A stretch of DNA of 64,000 nt from Steromphala cineraria. Taxonomy: Eukaryota; Mollusca; Gastropoda; Trochida; Trochidae. The position numbers and the translations under genes are program-made. The notes under the pieces are model-generated. The model was not told the origin of the DNA. It saw nothing but the letters and a program-made list of their open reading frames with translations, and made no database searches. The DNA lies in assembly GCA_916613615.1 (NCBI GenBank), contig OU744730.1:36813315-36877314 (forward strand), in the 5' to 3' direction. Positions within the stretch are counted from its first letter, which is position 1. Every line of letters begins with the position of its first letter. Shown here piece by piece: positions 60,401-64,000 of this stretch.

Positions 60401-61165
60401 TGGTATATTATGTCATCGTCAACAAAATCAGGAAGAGTTGCAGTCCGAGCATTAAAATCTCCCCCGAGAAGCAAATATGAATCTGGTAAATCTGATATTA
60501 TATCAAACAGTTTCTCCTGGAAAAGTGTAATACCATTTTTACAATTTGTGCTGAACTTTTTATACCAAGAAGATCCCTCTGGTTGTACATATACACATAT
60601 GCAGCTATATAAAAGATCTCTATCCAAATCAAACAGTGAGTTTTTAAATAGTATAAAAATCGCATTTTCTGTAATTTTGTGCCATTTAATATAGCTGGAT
60701 AATGGTTTTCTTATCATTACAGTTATACCACCAGAGAGTCTTCCAGTTGAGGCTAACTTATCTCCATATTTATAAAAACAATCATAATCTGAAAACACAT
60801 CATCCATACAATTATCATTACTCCACGTCTCTGTGAGTCCAATAATGTCAAAGGATTTGATATAAGAGATAAAGCTATTGTCAATAAGTTTATGGGTAAT
60901 CCCCGAAATGTTCCAAAATATGAATGTTACATTTTCATTAGTGGTGTTCATCCTCGTGAAGCATCGTACAATCCTCATCACTAGATTGCGCACAAGATGG
61001 GATAGTGGATCGTCCAGTGTTCACAGTGTTCACTAGGCCCGTGCCACACCTCTACCGTGAGTAGGCTCCTCTCCCGGGGCGAGAGGTAGATCTGGTATGT
61101 CTGGGACTTCGTCTGTCAGAGTTCCGTCCTTGATCCTCGGGAGGGTCGACACGCTCCTGGGTTGT
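57410..61165 (-). mobile_element. Young 5'-truncated LINE with 14-bp target duplication
   Basis: The 14-mer ATAGTAATATGCTA lies at 57396-57409 and 61166-61179, exactly bracketing the element. From 5' to 3' on the minus strand it holds the last codons of ORF1 (DRRSPRHTRSTSRPGRG near 61110), ORF2 and a short 3' UTR with AGGCCTGTGGCC. Truncation at the 5' end plus a target duplication is the mark of target-primed reverse transcription. Confidence 0.93.
57474..60993 (-). pseudogene. LINE ORF2: endonuclease and reverse transcriptase, one 1-nt frameshift
   Basis: The frame is uninterrupted for 926 codons (to 58213). The first ATG that gives a full endonuclease is near 60951 (MNTTNENVTF). APE endonuclease: FWNISGITH, GLTETW, LLGGDFNARTA, VIDYIL, SSHLPLTL (residues about 15-310). 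Reverse transcriptase: PIYKQGDRNDTNNYRGITVL, EGQAGFREKYTTTDNIF, ALFVDFAKAFDSV, GVRQGCILSPFLFSFFINEL, LLLFADDIVLFSS, KYLGVYFS. At YACKK a run of A residues (about 58227-58232) shifts the frame; the other frame continues to 57474 with CQVCNLNAVEDELHFLLIC (CX2CX9HX4C). Apart from this single-base change, which could also be an assembly error, it looks capable of coding a full enzyme. Confidence 0.93.
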
Positions 61166-61179
61166 ATAGTAATATGCTA

Positions 61180-61415
61180 TAGCGTTAAAGTTTTCAACAT
61201 TACGTTTTATTGATTGAACGTTCTAATATAACGGTTCTGTTACTCGCACGGATGTAGACGAAACCACCCTCATAGACGTATTATTTCTATGAAATATTTC
61301 TTTAAATAATTGAACGCTTTTTTGTTCTTCATATTTTAGTTGTGTAATTGTAAACTCTTGACTTGCTAATCGAGGAGCTAGACTGTATTAAGGGATCCTT
61401 GTTTTTCCACGGTCA
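61180..61415. other. Short spacer, no gene seen
   Basis: AT-rich DNA between the LINE target duplication and the MULE-like MITE. Confidence 0.5.
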
Positions 61416-61426
61416 TGGAAGAGGGC

Positions 61427-62038
61427 ATTCTCTCTCCACAAAGGCAGCTCAGTCATACCCGAGTTAGCCTCTGTTCTATTACGGCTAATATATGGGATAG
61501 AAAGGTAGAAATCTGATTGGAGGCAATCGAAGTTAGTTGTGCAATCAGCGACGCCGTTTCAAAAGTGGTCATTCGGCTATTTCCGTGTCGTTCGGCAAAG
61601 CTTTCGTTGAAATTTAACATCCAGGGGAGATAATTCTTCCTTCTACAAAACATCGCTTTTTACCTTCTCATTGGTTTTTATTTGGTAAATTAGTAAAATA
61701 AAATTTATCATAAAACAAATATTAATTTACACAGTTATAAAACAGCATCTTTCTAATGAAACAATCCTATCCATATCTGATTTTCAAATATTTTCCCTCT
61801 CACACTGTTAATGAAAAATAAATATAAAGGCATGATACTTTCAATGTCACTGTACGACCCGCTAAGAATTCTCCGAGTCATTGATATCCAAAAGGTGTTT
61901 TCATTGGCTGCAAATAAGGGAGATATCTCGAGTTCCAACTCTTTGCCGCTAGGGCAATCTGCCGGAACCCCAGGATCTTGGCGTAATAGAACAGAGGCTA
62001 ACTCGGGTATGACTGAGCTGCCTCTGTGGGGAGAGAAC
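61427..62038. mobile_element. 612-bp MULE-like MITE with 11-bp target duplication
   Basis: Long inverted ends (about 55 bp, 61427-61483 and 61980-62038) share GGCAGCTCAGTCATACCCGA and CCTCTGTTCTATTACG. TGGAAGAGGGC flanks it directly on both sides (61416-61426 and 62039-62049), an 11-bp duplication, in the 8-11-bp range of Mutator-like elements. No transposase inside. Another copy is split between 33852-34265 and 36485-36660. Confidence 0.92.
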
Positions 62039-62077
62039 TGGAAGAGGGCCAAATTTCAAACTTTCACTGAATCTAAT

Positions 62078-62530
62078 TAGATGATAGTTTCGTCTAATTA
62101 GATGTTACTTTTACCTAATTAGATGATAGTTTCATCTAATTAGATGATAGTTTCATCTAATTAGATCATACTTTCATCTAATTAGACGTTAAAACAATAA
62201 TTTATTATATTAATGTATCATCTAATTAGATGAAACTATGATCTAATTAGACGAAACTACCATCTAATTAGTCGAAACTATCATCTAATTAGACGAAACT
62301 ATTATCTAATTAGATCATACTTTCATCTAATTAGACTTTGAAACTATCATCTAATTAGATGAAACTATTAACTAATTAGATGAAACTATCGTCTAATTAG
62401 ATGAACCTTTCTTCTAATTAGATGAAACTTTCTTCTAATTAGATGAAACTTTCTTCTAATTAGATGAAACAGTCTTCTAATTAGATGAAACTATCGTCTA
62501 ATTAGATGAAACTATCATCTAATTAGACGT
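62078..62530. repeat. 21-bp TAATTA array in inverted arrangement
   Basis: About 20 copies of CTAATTAG joined by 12-14-bp spacers; the unit TCTAATTAGATGAAACTTTC repeats every 21 bp. Left copies (62078-62190) are in the opposite orientation to right copies (62219-62530), with an AT-rich spacer between. Confidence 0.95.
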
Positions 62531-62534
62531 TGTG

Positions 62535-62822
62535 TATTTTTTTCCACTGCTGGCAGTAATGCGCTTCCATAGGAAAGGGCTTTTGGAAAGTAACAACATA
62601 TTATTGTATCAGTGAGATGGGTAAAGTTGATATTGTACTCGTGGCTGCGCCACTCGTGAAATACAAACTTTACCCATGACAATCGATGAAATAAACCTAG
62701 TATTTGGAAAACTACATTAAATATCATCTATTTATTAAAGACATGATTAGAAACATAGAAGAAGTAACAAAACAATTATTTTTAAGTAATGCATACATGA
62801 ATCACTTTTGATCTTTTAAATA
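62535..62822. other. No gene seen
   Basis: AT-rich; an imperfect inverted pair GGGTAAAGTT/AACTTTACCC lies at 62620-62678. Confidence 0.5.
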
Positions 62823-62824
62823 TA

Positions 62825-63698
62825 CACAAAGAACTTAATTAAGCACCCCTCTATTTTGTAAAATGAATTTGGGTGGACTATTTGGATTAATTTGACGTAT
62901 TGACCACTCCAGATATAACAATCGCTTTTTTATTGACGAGTTAATTGAACTAAAGATCGCATATGAGCAAAAATAACGAAAATATGAGAAAAACTGTGAG
63001 ACTATTGAATTTGGCCAAATATAACTATTGTCATAGGGGGAAAACTACACATTCAGCTTTGGATGTTATGAATCAAAAATAACAATTTTGATCCCTAGTT
63101 GACATTCATAAACAAAAACCCTTTTTATCATGCATGATAAGAGGCAAGCAAGACATTGAATTTTCAGTACATTTTTCAAAATTGATAAAATGCCTATAAT
63201 CTTAACATCTGTGAGTAAATTTGAGATTCCTTGAGTTGAAATTGTTGACCAAACAGTTCTCCTTCCTTTAGATAAGCCATTCTCTTTAACAGTGGCAAAT
63301 TAATGTCTTTGTGCAGTTTAAAAAAAATCATTTTTTGATAATTTTGTGATTTTGAAGGTTCGTCCTGCTTTAACGATTGACTTTTGCAATGAGGTTATTT
63401 ACTAAAAAGTCATCAATTCACTCAAGAGAATGATAATAAGAACATTGCAGCAAAAAAATATTGACTTTCATTTTCAATTTTCAAGTAACTTGGATTTTGA
63501 CTAAAAAATACCAAGTTTTTGTAAAACCAGTAACTCAGCGACAGTGAATCATAAGCCAAATGAAATGTTTGTTTCCACAATGCTAGATGATCGTTCTATT
63601 TAAAAATAATTATTGTTTGATTATACATTTGTTTTGTTTATTATCAGCAGTGTTTTTCTGTTTGAAAAAGTGGGGGATGCTTAATTAAGTTCTTTGTG
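62825..63698. mobile_element. 874-bp TIR element with TA flanks
   Basis: CACAAAGAACTTAATTAAGC at 62825 is inverted as GCTTAATTAAGTTCTTTGTG at 63679-63698, with further similarity inside (CACCCC/GGGGGATG) and TA on both outer sides. This fits a non-autonomous Tc1/mariner-type element. The interior is AT-rich with no transposase recognised. Confidence 0.8.
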
Positions 63699-63700
63699 TA

Positions 63701-64000
63701 TATATATTTTAACGACATAAGACAAGACAGAGGATTCAATGAAATATTTCATAGTAACAAACTTGCTGAAGTCCAAAAACAATTTTGATCGGATGACATA
63801 GTGTATATTGTTTTTGCTAGTGCTATAAGGTAATAACTTTACTAATTATTAATACTCATTTGCTGGTTGGATTTAAGTTTTCTTACTTCTGAAATATCTT
63901 TTAGAAAAAAAAAGAATATCGAATATGTTTAAATTTTGTTAATTTTGTTTAGATAAAAATATAACTTTGAAAGGTTGATAGTAGAACGTTTTTCTTTCCA
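63701..64000. other. No gene seen
   Basis: AT-rich window end. Confidence 0.5.

Overview
This is AT-rich eukaryotic, intron-bearing DNA with no bacterial-style gene packing. The mix of repeats points to a lophotrochozoan, most likely a bivalve mollusc: elements built around central tandem repeats resembling the bivalve Pearl type, a GCCCCCGCC-ended repeat, APE-type LINEs, Tc1-like relics and many small foldback transposons. The species assignment is inference from repeat style, not from a diagnostic gene.

One host gene can be supported. It is a plus-strand gene for a Neto-like (neuropilin and tolloid-like) CUB-domain membrane protein, seen as dispersed exons: a candidate first coding exon ending at 4155 (MMEV, after a GC-rich stretch with a CRE-like TGACGTCA), a signal-peptide exon at 39701-39754, the two halves of CUB1 at about 45773-45943 and 46907-47161, a 42-bp microexon at 53340-53381 and the start of CUB2 at 53832-53974. 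All junctions up to the last are phase 1 and fit each other. The gene is incomplete at its 3' end; nothing in the last 10 kb looks like its next exon. If exon 1 is right, intron 1 is about 35.5 kb and most of the window is intronic.

The rest is almost all mobile or repetitive. 1-425: 34-bp minisatellite. 2.2-2.85 kb and 5.85-6.4 kb: broken Tc1-like transposases. 8.4-9.4 kb: copy of a longer DNA element, itself carrying a small MITE. 9.6-11.3 kb and 15.6-16.0 kb: LINE reverse-transcriptase relics. 18.9-21.8 kb: a decayed Ty3/Gypsy element cut off by a 145-bp tandem array. Eight blocks of one central-repeat family, all in the same orientation, lie between 12 and 48 kb. 25.6-27.6 kb: a 191-bp array between GCCCC-type ends. 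28.65-29.1, 38.7-39.05 and 51.76-52.45 kb: minisatellites of 31, 54 and 42 bp.

Within the Neto-like introns sit a LINE with a 2A-like DVEMNPGP motif at the start of its ORF1 (40.3-44.85 kb), a 435-bp MITE with 9-bp target duplications, paired hairpins (48.9-49.25 kb) and a 1.74-kb inverted-repeat element with another MITE inside it. Downstream, 54.8-62.5 kb is a dense stack of insertions: a 1.6-kb TIR element holding a TTAA-flanked MITE, a CGGAA-dense block with a 46-bp perfect palindrome, a young 5'-truncated LINE with a 14-bp target duplication and a nearly intact ORF2, a 612-bp MULE-like MITE with 11-bp duplications, and an inverted array of TAATTA units. No rRNA, intact tRNA gene or CRISPR array was seen.
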